DNA from: Branchinecta lynchi
Taxonomy: Eukaryota; Arthropoda; Branchiopoda; Anostraca; Branchinectidae
Reading direction: 5' to 3'
Length of the DNA stretch: 64,000 nucleotides
Assembly (NCBI GenBank): GCA_023053575.1
Contig: JAKZAP010000021.1
Location: 5,601,790 to 5,665,789, forward strand
Shown here: piece after piece, positions 45,528-56,860 of the stretch
How the letters are laid out: each line of letters starts with the position of its first letter
How positions within the stretch are numbered: position 1 is the stretch's first letter
Position numbers and translations under genes: made by a program
The notes under the pieces: model-generated
What the model was told of the DNA's origin: nothing
Seen by the model: the letters and a program-made list of their open reading frames with translations, nothing else
Database searches by the model: none

Positions 45528-46430
45528 AAAACATTCATCGTGAACACTCGTACCCATTGCGACCGCCCTCCTTTCCTGAGCGACTCGGTTGCTTTCGAAA
45601 AAGGCTGTGGGTTCCCAACCCAATTTGTTTACTACCATATAGCGCCGGGCGACAGCTTTGTTTATCGAATTTTTGCACTAGTGACATTTTGAGAACCTCC
45701 TCAAATACCTCTCCTCTCGTTTCGCTAGGCTTTAAGAAGGAGCATTGTCGTCAAATAGGCTAGCATCGTCTCCTTCTTTCCTGGCGTTTTGCAACATCCT
45801 TCGAAAGTTGGATAGTCCCAGAACTGTACTTCGCGAACGCACATTCTAGTCAATTGCATTCTGTATCATCTTTCGCCAACAAGACCAAAGGTTTCGACGG
45901 AACCTCAAAGAGAAGTATTTGTTAATCTTCCTGAGCCAGATCGGGTCTTGAAGATGATGCGAATCCGACCAATCACGTTGCAGAGATCCGTAGTTACTAC
46001 GCTCCCGAGCGTGGTAAGCAAATAGTTACTACTTCGAGAAGGTTGGACGGTCAGCGTAGTAACTTTTGGTGAGGTTGTAACGGAAATAGTAACTAAAGTT
46101 AATATTTGTAGGTGGGTGGAGCACGCGTTTGCAGCGTTTTGCATCAACAAAACGCAAAGATTTTAAAACCGTGTTTCCACGCGGTCGAATGGATGGCCGT
46201 TTTTCGGAGTTTTTCGGCTCTTTTTGGTTTCAGTTCTAGGTATAGAAATTTCTGTACCAGGGTAAATAAAATGCCTAAAGAACCAAAAGACCAGACACGA
46301 CTCCAGGTATGAGAACCTTGTTTTTGGATTGTGTAGCCTAGTTGTGATATTGAAAAAAAAATTGCTACGTAGCTGATTTGGAGACTTTCTCCAAATCCAG
46401 TCCACCTTTTGTACTGCTTATTTATGTTGG
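45528..46430. other. Intergenic with repeat fragments
   Basis: 45880-45960 is an R1 start (AACAAGACCAAAGGTTTCGA, GATCGGGTCTTG). 45960-46110 matches the MITE at 61731-62035 without its left end (GATCCGTAGTTACTACGCTC, GTCAGCGTAGTAACTTTTGG). No gene. Confidence 0.55.
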
Positions 46431-47077
46431 GTACAGGGGCAGTCTAGTACACTAGCCCCATTTCAGGCACGGTGGCTGAACGTCTAGCACCATGCCTGGG
46501 TGCTAGACGTTCAAGCACTGTACCTTGGATTTCATGTATTGTGCATGGATTTCAGTATACAGTGCACACAGAAAAAAAACAGTTTCTGTCACAACTGAGC
46601 ACCGGCTCGGACAGGGCTGAAATTATTACTATGAATTAGAGAAATCAAAGACAATCCTTTATCAGTTTATATATTTTTCACAACAAAAACAGAAGGGCTC
46701 TAATGATGATGGAGATGAAAAACCTAACAGCACCCTATCTATTTTCTATGTATTTTCCCTATCTATTCCCCAAGAGCCAATATTCTGGTTGGCTGCTAGG
46801 TAGAAAAAGCTGAGGCACAGGACACTTTGCATGCAAAACCCTTGACTATGTAGAAAAGGAAATGAGGTTTTTCACATCTGTCATCAGCCGAGCCCTTTTG
46901 TTTTTGTTGTGAAAAATATATAAGGGTTTGTCTTTGATTTCTCTAATTCATGGTAGTATTTTCAGCCCTGTCCGAGCTGGTGCTCAGTTGTTATGACAGA
47001 AACTGTGTTTTTGATGTATGCACTGTATAGTGAAATCCATGCACCATACATGAAATCCAAGGTACAGTGCTTGAACG

Positions 47078-49114
47078 AAACGAAGAAATTACGCAACAGG
47101 AAGAAAAGACTTTGGGAGAAGTACACGAAACAAAAAAATACAGCTTTGTACGAGAAGTATAAAATTGCCAGAAACCTCCTCAGAAAAGAAACTCGAAAAC
47201 TGACTTCAAACTACGAAGAACGTCTGGCCAAGAATGTCAAGGAAAACCCAAAACTATTCTGGAAACATATTTCCCTTAAGAAGCCAGGCAGACACTCGTA
47301 CCAGACTTGGAAAACAACAGCTCATTCTCCTCTTGCCCCTCTGAAAAAGCAAACCTGCTCAACCAGCAGTTCGCCTCAGTTTTCTCAAAGGACGACATCC
47401 AATCAGCCCCCCCACCAGCAGAACAGGCTCACACTCCCTTCCCAATGGTACACTCACCAGTCACACTCGAAGAAGTAACCAAACAGCTTAAGGAGCTAGA
47501 TGCAAACAAATCTACTGGTCCTGATGGTCTCAGCCCACGACTGATGAAGGAACTAAGCCCTGCAATATCAGCCCCACTGGTAAAATTATTCAATCTGTCG
47601 CTAACACAGGGAAAGCTTCCAGGGGACTGGAAGAAGGCAATAGTCATCCCAATTCACAAGAAGGGTAGCAAAACTTCTGCAGCAAACTACAGACCTATCA
47701 GCCTTACCTGTGTGGCGTGCAAGATCATTGAGAGAATCATAAACAAGCGCATCATCAATCATCTTGAGGCCAACTCACTTATCAGCAACAGCCAGCATGG
47801 TTTTCGTTCAAAGAGATCCGTGGACACAAATCTTCTTGAGTCATACAGTCTTGTAACTGACCTACTAGAGAAAGGATTACCTGTGGACATGATATTGCTG
47901 GGTCTAGCCAAAGCATTTGACAAAGTTTGTCACCGCTACCTCATTCACAGGCTACTTACCCTATCTCTTAGTCCACAAGTGGTCAGTTGGACAGAGGACT
48001 TTCTGAGGGATAGAACGCAGCAAGTGAAAGTGACCACTGGACCAAACAGTCACTCCCTCTCTGACGAAATCAAAGTTACTAGTGGGGTCCCCCAGGGCAG
48101 CGTCCTGGGCCCCACCCTGTTCAACATTTACATAAATGAGCTACCCCTTATCACCAGCAACAAAACCACCCTGTATGCGGACGATTCGAAACTCATAGGT
48201 CCTGCCAACACCTCTTCTGCCATCCAATCCCTCCAAACTGATCTCAACAACATGTGCTCTTGGGTCAAAAGATGGCTGCTGGAATTCATCACAGAAAAAT
48301 GCAAGGTCATCCACTTCGGACACAACAACCCCAAGCATCGGTACCTTATGACCCAAAACTCTGGGAGTCACCACACACTCGAGCCTGTCCAGGAGGAGAG
48401 AGACCTTGGGGTCATTGTTGACTCCCAGTTGAAGTTCAGCTCCCACTCACAGCATATCTCAGCCAATGCTAGCAGAGCCCTAGGCATCATCAAACACAGT
48501 ATCACCAGCAGAAGTAAACTGGTAATCACCAAACTCTACAAAGGATTAGTAAGACCTAGATTGGAGGTAGGGACTATACTGGCTACCCCTCGATTCAAAA
48601 AGGACAAGGCAGCTCTTGAACAAATCCAACGAAGGGCCACCAAGCTGATCGCCGGTATGGAAAATAAGACCTACAGTGAACGGCTGAAGGAACTCAACCT
48701 CCCCTCCTTAGTATACAGACGGAAACGCGGGGACATGATCCAGGTGCACAAACTTCTCTCAACCAATCAAGAAAATGAGATCCTGGAGATTGACCCCTCC
48801 CACAAAACACGAGGACACCCTAAACGAATCCGCAAACTTCACGCCAGAACTGGAGCAAGATGCAACTTCTTCTCAAATCGGATTGTGAACCTCTGGAACA
48901 ACCTCAAGGAGGACACTGTTGCTGCTGAGTCAACAGATGCTTTCAAACGACATCTGGATGGTGAGTGGCGAGATGCACCGTGGAAATTCGACTGGGAAGC
49001 ACCGGAATCTTCCACCAGAACGTAACCATCAACAACAGTCATCACAAGGAGTGATTCAACAGGATCGAAAATCCTTATTTCACTCCAAGCTGTGATTTAA
49101 GGTAATTTTAAGGT
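47078..49114 (+). mobile_element. 5'-truncated jockey/CR1-like LINE nested in the foldback
   Basis: It lacks the endonuclease and begins in the linker region, so it is 5'-truncated. It ends with a TTTAAGGTAATTTTAAGGTAA tail and is flanked by AACG (47074-47077 and 49115-49118), a short target duplication. It interrupts the right arm of the foldback, so it is younger than that element. Confidence 0.85.
47085..49025 (+). pseudogene. LINE reverse transcriptase, inactivated
   Basis: The linker is in one frame (to about 47300); a single-base shift near 47280-47310 moves to the frame that runs 47307-49025. RT motifs in order: NKSTGPDGLSPRLMKE, NYRPISLTCVACKIIE, SQHGFRSKRSVDTNLLE, LGLAKAFDKVCH, SGVPQGSVLGPTLFNIYIN, TLYADDSKL, then the connection region RDLGVIVDSQLKFSSH and the C-terminal basic/aromatic part. 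In motif A the metal-binding aspartate expected in L-D-x-x-K-A-F-D is glycine (LGLAKAFD). YADD is intact. Truncation, frameshift and the motif-A change indicate a dead copy. Confidence 0.85.
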
Positions 49115-49195
49115 AACGACTAGCCCCCAGGCATGGTGCTAGACGTTTGAGCACTGTGCCTGAAAAGGGGCTAGTGTACTAGACTGGTACAGGGG

Positions 49196-50089
49196 CCTGC
49201 AGGGGCAGCCCCGTAGGGGGGGGGGGGGGGGGGGGGGGGGGAATGCAACCCCCTATATTTTACGAGCTTGAAGTGTTCGCCCAGCTGCCCAATACCAACA
49301 CAGTGGGCATCAAGAGCTGGGTAAGGGCAGCAGTGCTTGAAATGCTAAAGTGCAGTGCCAACCAAATCATGGCCAGCACTACAACTCGTGAAAAGCTAGA
49401 TGAGCTAACTATGTCTGGGCATCGGGTGGTAAGGGCGGCAGTGCTTCGAATACCCAGTAGTATAATGGAGAAACGCTGACCAAATCACCGCCCCCACAGA
49501 CGAGAAACATCCTTAAGCTGGGTTGACAGAATGCCAGTTTCGGTGCAAACCCGATGAGCTATCTCCTGCTAAAAGCTGGGAGTTATGTCTGGGCTTTGGG
49601 CGATAGTGCTTGTAACGCCCAACCAAAATCACTGCCCACCAAATCACCACAATTCATTAGGTTCTGATTCAGTATCGAATTTGGTAATTCACCGGATTTT
49701 TTTTTCCATTTCTATTAGTACCAGACTTGCCACATACAGTTGTTTTAGGTGGTTCTAACAAGAGTTTAATTCCATTATGAAATTTGGTTGTCGTATGCTC
49801 CCAATCTGTTCCTTATTTTTTAAATTAGTTTTTCAGCTGTTTTTGGTAGTACAGATTCATTATTTAGTTCACCCCAGTTACTGAGTTCTGCAAATATCCA
49901 TATTTTTTACATTTGCATTATGATTTGCAGTAATTCTGTTATTCGGGAGTTTCAGAATAAAAGAACGAAGAGATTGTAGGGATTTCAGACTTGATTTCGA
50001 TTAGAGAGGAGAAACCGACTGGGCGGGAAGGAAAAACATGGAAATGCTATTCTTGCTTAAAGGACACCTGAATGATGAGTACCAAGTAT
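49196..50089. other. Repeat-rich spacer, poly-G tract
   Basis: A G homopolymer of about 26 nt at 49216-49241, then direct duplicates around GGTAAGGGCAGCAGTGCTTG (49321) and GGTAAGGGCGGCAGTGCTTC (49428). 49670-49960 is inverse to 34140-34400. No gene. Confidence 0.5.
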
Positions 50090-51904
50090 CAGGGGCGTCA
50101 CTATGGGGGGGGGGGAGGGGGGGGACTCCCCCCCCTAAAGGTCTTGAGAAAGTACTTTCGTCGGGTGAAGCCCGGCGAAAGTTCACTTGTTTGTCGGCGC
50201 GGAGCGCCGGCGAACACAAAATAAATACTATTGTATATGCTTTTGTCTGGCGTCTGTCACTTGTTTGTCGGCGCGAAGCGCCGGCGAACACAAAATAAAT
50301 ACAATTGTGTAAGCTTTTGTCAGGCGTCGGTCGACTCTTCGGCACATCGGGTTCTTTTTAAGCAAGAAAGAAATCCTGCAAACATTTTTCTGGCAAAACA
50401 CTGACGAAATTGAATTCTGCATGCTTTTGTCGTGCCTCGGTCTTTTCGTCGGCACATTGGGTTCTGTTTATACATAGGAAATCCGGACGAAATAAACTTT
50501 GTATGCTTTTGTCGGGCGTCTGTCGACTCATCGGCACATTGGGTTCTACTTATACTTAAGAAATTAAATTTTGCAAACCCTGTCGGGCGCACTCGGGAAG
50601 TTCAAATCTCATCAACACAAGGGGTTATTTTTACACTTAAGAAATCAAGTTCTGTACAGTCTAGTCGAGCAAAACACAGACAAAATCAAATGGTCGATGG
50701 GCTTGTCGGGCGTCGGTATTCTCGTCGGCGCATCGGGTTCTTTTTACAAAAAATTCTGTGAATTTTTATCGGGCGCATGCCATAAGTTCAAATCTCGTCG
50801 GTACATCGGCTTCTATTTACACGTAAAAAATGTAATTCTTTACAGTATTGTCGGGCAAAAGAATTCTGAATGCTTTTGTCGGGTCTTTTTATACGTAAGA
50901 AATCAAATTCTGCAAACATTTGTCGGGCGCAAATTTTTCCGGAAAAAATATAGATTTAAAAAAATTTCGCCGGCGTTGCTTAGTTCAACTGGGGTAGCCT
51001 ACAGTTATTGGAAGCTTCGCTTTTTCGCGAAAGCTGGATCGAAAAGCTGAATATGTGAATTTAAATATATTAATTACATCAAAGGAACAACCTCAACTGA
51101 TGCATTACAGTTAGTTTTACACAAAATTTCGCCTGCGGCGCATTTTGTAGTATTCACTCTTTGGAAGAACGGCGTATCATTTAGTTTTCGTTTTAGATAC
51201 AAATTCTTGGGGTTTGAAACACGTTAAAAGCCGGAAATTGTATAGCACTATAGCTAAATTTTTTCAGAAAAAAGCAGATTAAAAAAATTTCGCATGCGGC
51301 GGTTGGTTTATCTTGTCTTGGTGTAGTCGTTAGAAGCAACACTTTTTAGCGAAAGCTAAAATGAACAGCATGAGAACTTTAAAACACGAAATTATATCAA
51401 AGGAATAATCTCAGGTGATGCATTATAGTTAATTTACACAGAATTTCGCCTGCAGCACATTTTGTAGTACTCTTTGATTGGAAGAACGGTGTTTCATATA
51501 ATTGGCGTTTTAGGATTGAAATGCGTGGGGGTCAGAAACACGTTAAAAGCTAGAACTTGTATGGTATGTATAGCTATATTCTTCCGGAAAGAGGCAGATA
51601 TAAAAATTCAGTCTGCGGCGCTTAGTTTAACTTGTTCTTGGTACAGTCGTTGGAAGATTCCCTTTTTAGCGAAAGCTAAAATGAAAAGCCAAGTATGTGA
51701 ACTTTAACATACGAAATTACATCAAAGGAATAATCTCCTACGGATGCATTATAGTTAGTTTTACCCCGGTTCTATTGTGCTGGCGGGAAATGGGCGCCAT
51801 TGCCGCGAAGCGGCAACGGCGCCTTTTGTCGGCACATTTTTGAGTCCGTCGGCACAAACCGGACGTCCCCCCCCCCCAAAGGTAAAAGGCTAGTGACGCC
51901 CCTG
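50090..51904. mobile_element. CAGGGGCGTCA-type element
   Basis: Starts CAGGGGCGTCACTATGG, ends with the inverse CTAGTGACGCCCCTG, and carries poly-G/poly-C tracts inside both ends. Just inside the left end are TCTTGAGAAAGTACTTTCGTC and CACTTGTTTGTCGGCGCG, followed by reversed copies of the GGGTTC-TTTTTATA tandem units seen at 37030-37800. The right half has TTTCGCCTGCGGCGCATTTT-type repeats. A second start fragment lies directly to the right (51905-52010). No target duplication was identified and there is no protein. Confidence 0.6.
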
Positions 51905-53117
51905 GGTGTCACTATGGGGGGGGGGGAGAAGGGGACTCCCCCCAGGGGTCTTGAGAAAGTACTTTCGTCGGGTGAAGCCCGGCGGAATTTCACTTGTTTG
52001 TCGGCGTAGATAAATGAATATATGTTTCCCAGTCAGTTCCGGCTCAAGGAGTATTTGCCCCCTCCCCACCCAGATGTTATTGTCCACTCCATAAAAGAAA
52101 ATGAGACAGCATGATTTTTCATAGGCATTAGTCAACAGATGTGAGGGGAATGGATCAAGTGTCCCCCCCACCAACTAATTCCACTTCATAAAAAAAAATC
52201 AGACAGCAGGATTTTTCATTTGGTGTGAGGCATCATATGTGAGGGGAATGCCCCACGTCCCACCCAAATGTTGGTGGCCACTCCATAAATGAAAATGAGA
52301 TGGTGGGATTTTTCATAAATACAGTATTTGACAGTGCAAAATGGATTAGTCAACTACATTTTATTAGAGCTATAATGCGTCCCTTCTTGACAAGGGTTCT
52401 CTTCAGGTTCAAGCTGGAAAATGAACTTGTGGAAAAACGATTAAAGATCTTCCTTAAATATCTGATTTTGTGAGCTTCTTCTCTGAAAATCGGTTGGAGT
52501 CAAAGCTGGTGCTGTGCTTTCATTCTGGACACGGCTGCTGTTTTTGCTGTTCGATAGGGTCGTCGAAAGGGTAGAGATACTCTATATGACGAAGTCCAAA
52601 ACACGCCAGTGGTCCTCAGGAAGAACGAGTAAGCGTCTCCGTAACGACTCAAACTCATCCTGTGTCAATCAATCACGGCGATCTTTGGGAGTAGATGTGA
52701 CACCACTTCTGCCTTCCGCGAGGTACCCGGAGAGGACGGAGCTTTTGCATCAACAGTATTCTTCTGTATTTTGGTTTTAGAGACACCTGTCTCTTCTTCT
52801 TCTTTCCAGCTAAGATGGATGCTTGTGTATTCCTCGTCTCGAAATCACCCTCTAATTTGCTCGAAATGCAAGACTTGATTACGATTTTGCTGCCTCCCCA
52901 TCTGACTGAGTAGCCTAGTCTTGGAGGCGCAAATCTTCTGAAAATTGCAGCGAAAACTGCATTTTTCCTGCAAAAATTGCGGAAACTTGCCATATTTTTG
53001 AGTTTTTCTCTATGCGACATATTTAAATTTTCCGCAATATTCGTAATTTTCGAGAGGCCTGCGAATATTTCAGTTTTGCGAATATTCGATTGAATATTTC
53101 AGTTGCAAAAATCGCTT
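51905..53117. other. Dispersed repeats, no gene
   Basis: Repeated CCCAAATGTTGGTGGCCACTC and GAAAATGAGA(C/T)(G/A)G motifs (52070, 52250). One arm of the CTTCTTGACAAGGGTTCTCTTC repeat is at 52365-52440. 52480-52740 is shared with 54600-54720 and 55650-55830. No exon is recognised. Confidence 0.5.
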
Positions 53118-54398
53118 TTTGGGATCCCAAAACGTAAGTGGAGGGATACCTATGACATCGCAAAAGTTGTCCGTCTGTAGGTCCGTCCGTCCGTCTGTAA
53201 GCACGATAACTCTCGAAGGGAATGAGATATTTTGATGAAACTTGGTGTGAGGGTTCGTTGGGTCATCGGACCAGTCAAGTTCGTAGATGGGCTTTGTAGC
53301 TCTACATTTAGGGGTGGGGGAGGGGATTCAAATTAAGGGACAAACAAAATGTTTTGAAACAGCTAATGTTATAGTCTATTATGGGGTAAGAAGACATGCT
53401 GAACACGATGGTGAAAACCATTTTGTCATCGGACAAGTATTTCGCCCGGAATCCGGCCCAAACCGAAAAGTTTGTTGAAAGTAAAAGTTTTATTTGAAAT
53501 TGATTAGATGTTCGATTTAGGGGTAGGAAAACATGCTGAAGACGATGGTGAAAACTATTTTCTCGACGGACATGTATTTCGCCCGGAATCCGGCCCAAAC
53601 CGGAAAGTTTGTTGAAAGTAAAAGTTTTATTTGAAGTTGATTAAATGTTCGATTTAGAGGTAGGAAGACATGCTGAAGACGATGGTGAAAACTATTTTCT
53701 CGACGGACAAGTATTTCGACCGGAATCCGGCCCAAACCGGAAAATTTGTCAAAATTAAAAGTTTTATTTGGAGTTGATTAGATGTTCGATTTAGGGCAAG
53801 AAGACATGCTGAACACGTATGTGAAAACAAGTTTCTACCCGGACATGTAGTTCGTCCGGAATCCGGCCAAAACCGGAAAACTGTTGGAAGTCAAAGTTTT
53901 ATTTCTAGTTGATTAGATAAGCGATTTAGGGGTAAGAAGAGATGCTGAGTCCCTGTATGACAGTCAGATTTTACCCAGACATATAGTTCGACCGGAATCC
54001 GGCTGGAATCGGAAAATTTGTTATAAGCTAAATTTCTATTTGAAGTTGATTAGATGTTCATTACTGGGGAAAGAAGATACCCTGATTTCGTGTTTGAGCT
54101 TTCTTTTTTCGCCGGACAAGTAGTTCTGGAGTTCGGCCGGAACCGGGAAATTGGCAGAAGTGGCAGGAAGTTTTCGTCAAAACAGATATGACTTATAGGG
54201 GTAAACACACATGCTGAATCCAAATCTGAACTTGGTTTTCTCAGGTGATTAGCTATTTGGCCTTAATCTGTTTCTGAATTTTAATTGTAAAAATGTTCAA
54301 GGAGTCTGGCGAAGACTGGATCTGGCTAAGACAAGACCCAGTTGTCTGGATCAGATGTTGAATTTTTGGGATCCCATCGAAACCTTTGGTCTTGTTAT
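53118..54398 (-). repeat. R1 family, full-length copy, reversed
   Basis: Starts TTTTTGGGATCCCAAAACGTAAG, then TATGACATCGCAAAAGTTGT, (GTCC)n and GATAACTCTCGAAGG. About five tandem units of some 130-137 bp (53375-54070) each contain GGAATCCGGCC(A/C)AAACCGG, AGTTTTATTTGAAGTTGATT and AAGAAGACATGCTGAACACG. It ends ATCCCATCGAAACCTTTGGT CTTGTT. Mirror image of the copy at 38-874. The ORFs here follow the 3-bp phase of the units and are not genes. Confidence 0.72.
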
Positions 54399-54481
54399 AT
54401 CTATGTCCCACCCAAATGTTGGCGGCCACTCCATAATTGAATGAGACGGTGTGATTTTTTATACATACGGTATTTGACGGT

Positions 54482-54845
54482 GCAACACTTTATTAGAGCT
54501 ATATTTCGGCCCTTCTTGGCAAGGGTCCTCTTCAGGCTCAAGCTGGAAAATGAACTTGTGGAAAAACGGTTTAAGATGTCACTAGAACAGGTGTCTCTGA
54601 AACCAAAATGCAGAAGAATATCTACCCTTTCGACGACCCAATCGAACAGCAAAAGCAGCAGCCGTGTCCAGAATGAAATCACAGCACTAGCTTTAACTCC
54701 ATTTTCAGAGATGAACTTCACAAAATCAGATATTTAAGGGAGAATCTTTAATCGTTTTTCCATAAGTTCATTTTCCAGCTTGAGCCTGAAGAGGACCCTT
54801 GCCAAGAAGGGCCGAAATATAGGTCTAATAAAATGTAGCCGACTT
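54482..54845. repeat. Inverted repeat with 90-bp arms
   Basis: The arm 54482-54572 (TTTCGGCCCTTCTTGGCAAG, CTTCAGGCTCAAGCTGGAAA) is repeated inverted at 54753-54840. Related single arms occur at 24830-24870, 38300-38475 and 52365-52440. The loop includes a stretch shared in reverse with 52480-52580. Nature unknown; a MITE or the end of a larger transposon is possible. Confidence 0.65.
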
Positions 54846-56372
54846 ATCCGTTTTGCACCATCAAATATGATTCACAGTCAGCTCGGCCTGAAGGAATATC
54901 TGTAAATACAGTATTCTTTTAAACAGTAAAAAAAAATGACCTGCCATTCTATAATCACTTGCAACTGTTGATACACCCTGTCCAGAGGCATCACATATGG
55001 GGAGGAGACCCTCACCAATTTTGTTGGCCACTTAGTAAAAAAAAAAATACTAACATGACATGGGCCGAAATCTCTGTTTCGGTCTTACGGACTGGAAACC
55101 TTGGATGAATTCCTGCAACCTCAGTTGATAATTGTAAAATATCTTGGACCCCCCAAAAAAGAAAACGTTTCGGCTACCGATACCTTTGATCCTGTCGAAC
55201 AAGTAAGCAGACAGCATAGCCTCGTTTTTGTTGCATGCTGCAGGCCCACTTCTCGGCGGATTCCGGACTGATTCTTTCTACATCCGTTTTTGCACTGCAG
55301 CGCTTCCGAGGAAGACAGCAGCGCTTCTCGAGAATCACGGACTTGCTCCCCGACCAAGTCAGTGCTTCCCTGCAAGATCCTGCAGCGCTGCCGCTTCAAC
55401 CAAGAAGAAAGTGAATCCAAAAACGCGTATTATGCAAAAGCAAAGAGATACTGCAGCGCTATTGCAACAAAAACGAGGCTCATATAGTGTTTGATCAGAA
55501 CCAGTTACAAAATTGTCTGTAGGCTAGTGAAAGGACTGCAGATGGGTTTGGTTTAGGTTTTGGAGTCATGCCCTCTAATCAGAAACACAACTGTGGTCAG
55601 TTTACTGGGAGGAAATTAGTAACGACTGTTGTACCCTAGTCAGTAGGAATACTTATATGACTAAGTCCAAAACATGCCAGTGATTCTCAGGAAGATTGAG
55701 AAAACGTCGCCTTAAGGACTCAAACTCAACAACTCAAATCCTGTGTCAACCAATCCCGACGATCGTTGGGGACAGCTATGGTGCCGCTTCCGGCTCTCCG
55801 GCTAGGTACCGTACACGGCGATTTTGCATCGGCAAGGAGAGTTAGTCATCAAGAGTATTTCCTTGCATGGCTAGCTTTTGTTCATAGTGAAATTTTGGTT
55901 ATTAGCAGCCTGTGAGGAGCTGTAGCCTACTACATCAGTTGCATACTTGTTCACAGAGAGATGTATTGTTGGGTTTCCAAAGAAAAGTGTCCATGCATGT
56001 AGACAGATAGCCTAGTCGTTGACAAGATCGTCGAAGAAGTAACACGCAAAGTCTACAAGTTTCATGTCTCCTCTTTTCTGATGGCAGATCATTTGGTGAA
56101 GGTATGGACTGATATCTGAGTATGTTAATTGTTCTTTCATAGCAGAGTGTGCTCAACTTATTCTTAGTTATTTTTTCCAGGCTAAAAGAGAAGCTAGAAA
56201 GCTGCAAGTTGCAAACTTCCAGCCTGGAAGGATAAACCTTCAAACAATAGGGAATGGCTCAGATGGGTCAACCAAGTCCTTGTATTTGTATACAGATCAT
56301 AACAAGTTAGTACACTGTCCAGTTGTTGTTTTTTATTAATCGGCTTCTTCGGAAAATTATTAGAGAGAGATC
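54846..56372. other. Spacer with short repeats, no gene recognised
   Basis: Includes a CTGCAGCGCT-type internal repeat at 55290-55460 and a copy of the 52580-52740 repeat at 55650-55830. ORFs of 80-100 codons have no recognisable domain. A promoter or 5' UTR of the LINE at 56373 may be included in the right part. Confidence 0.4.
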
Positions 56373-56860
56373 ATGATCGAGAGATTATTGACTCAAAAAC
56401 TCCTGGACATAACGAGTCAAACAAGGGCAGAGGCGTCCCGCCTAAATGCAGCCATCAGTGACCGAGATCAGAAAATCGTCTTACTCCAGCGCGAAAACCA
56501 GTTGATCTCAAAGTGCAAGAACATTTTAATCACTACTCCGGCAAATTCTCTCTCTAATGCAGTTACTATGTTGACCAGCCCCCAGGGCCCACAACTAAAA
56601 AATTCACGATCATTCAACCGCATAATACAGACAAGTGACGACGCTTCTAGTAAGAGTGATCGATATTTGTAGCAATGCGAAGCTCAATGGCAAACTGAAC
56701 GTAATATGCAGATTCTTCACCGCCGGTTCCTGTAAAGATTGGAAACAATGCCGGTTCCTAAACATTTGCCCGCAGTGTGTTTCCGGAAATTGTAAATACA
56801 GAAAGTGTCTATTTCACCATGTTGACCTTTGTTCGATTAGTGTGTACCGAAAAATCATGT
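56373..56860 (+). pseudogene. LINE N-terminal region: coiled coil plus cysteine fingers
   Basis: The first frame (56373-56672) encodes about 99 residues with a coiled-coil-like stretch (ASRLNAAISDRDQKIVLLQ). The second frame (56635-56862) has closely spaced fingers: CRFFTAGSCKDWKQC, then CPQCVSGNCKYRKCLFHH. In the third frame, CTEKSCKFAHA follows at the start of the next ORF, which completes a C-x5-C-x3-H-like finger. The three frames look like one ancestral protein broken by two shifts. Confidence 0.6.

Larger units (their letters stand above)
46440..49186. mobile_element. Foldback element split by a LINE, 9-bp target duplication
   Basis: Ends CAGTCTAGTACACTAGCCCC and GGGGCTAGTGTACTAGACTG are exact inverses. 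GTACAGGGG flanks both sides (46431-46439 and 49187-49195). The left arm (46440 to about 46727) pairs with about 46862-47077, and the pairing resumes at 49119-49186 after the inserted LINE, so the original element was about 0.7 kb, nearly all palindrome. Subterminal blocks (GTGCTAGACGTTCAAGCAC-like) form small hairpins. Same end type and duplication length as the element at 39859, so probably one family. Confidence 0.87.
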
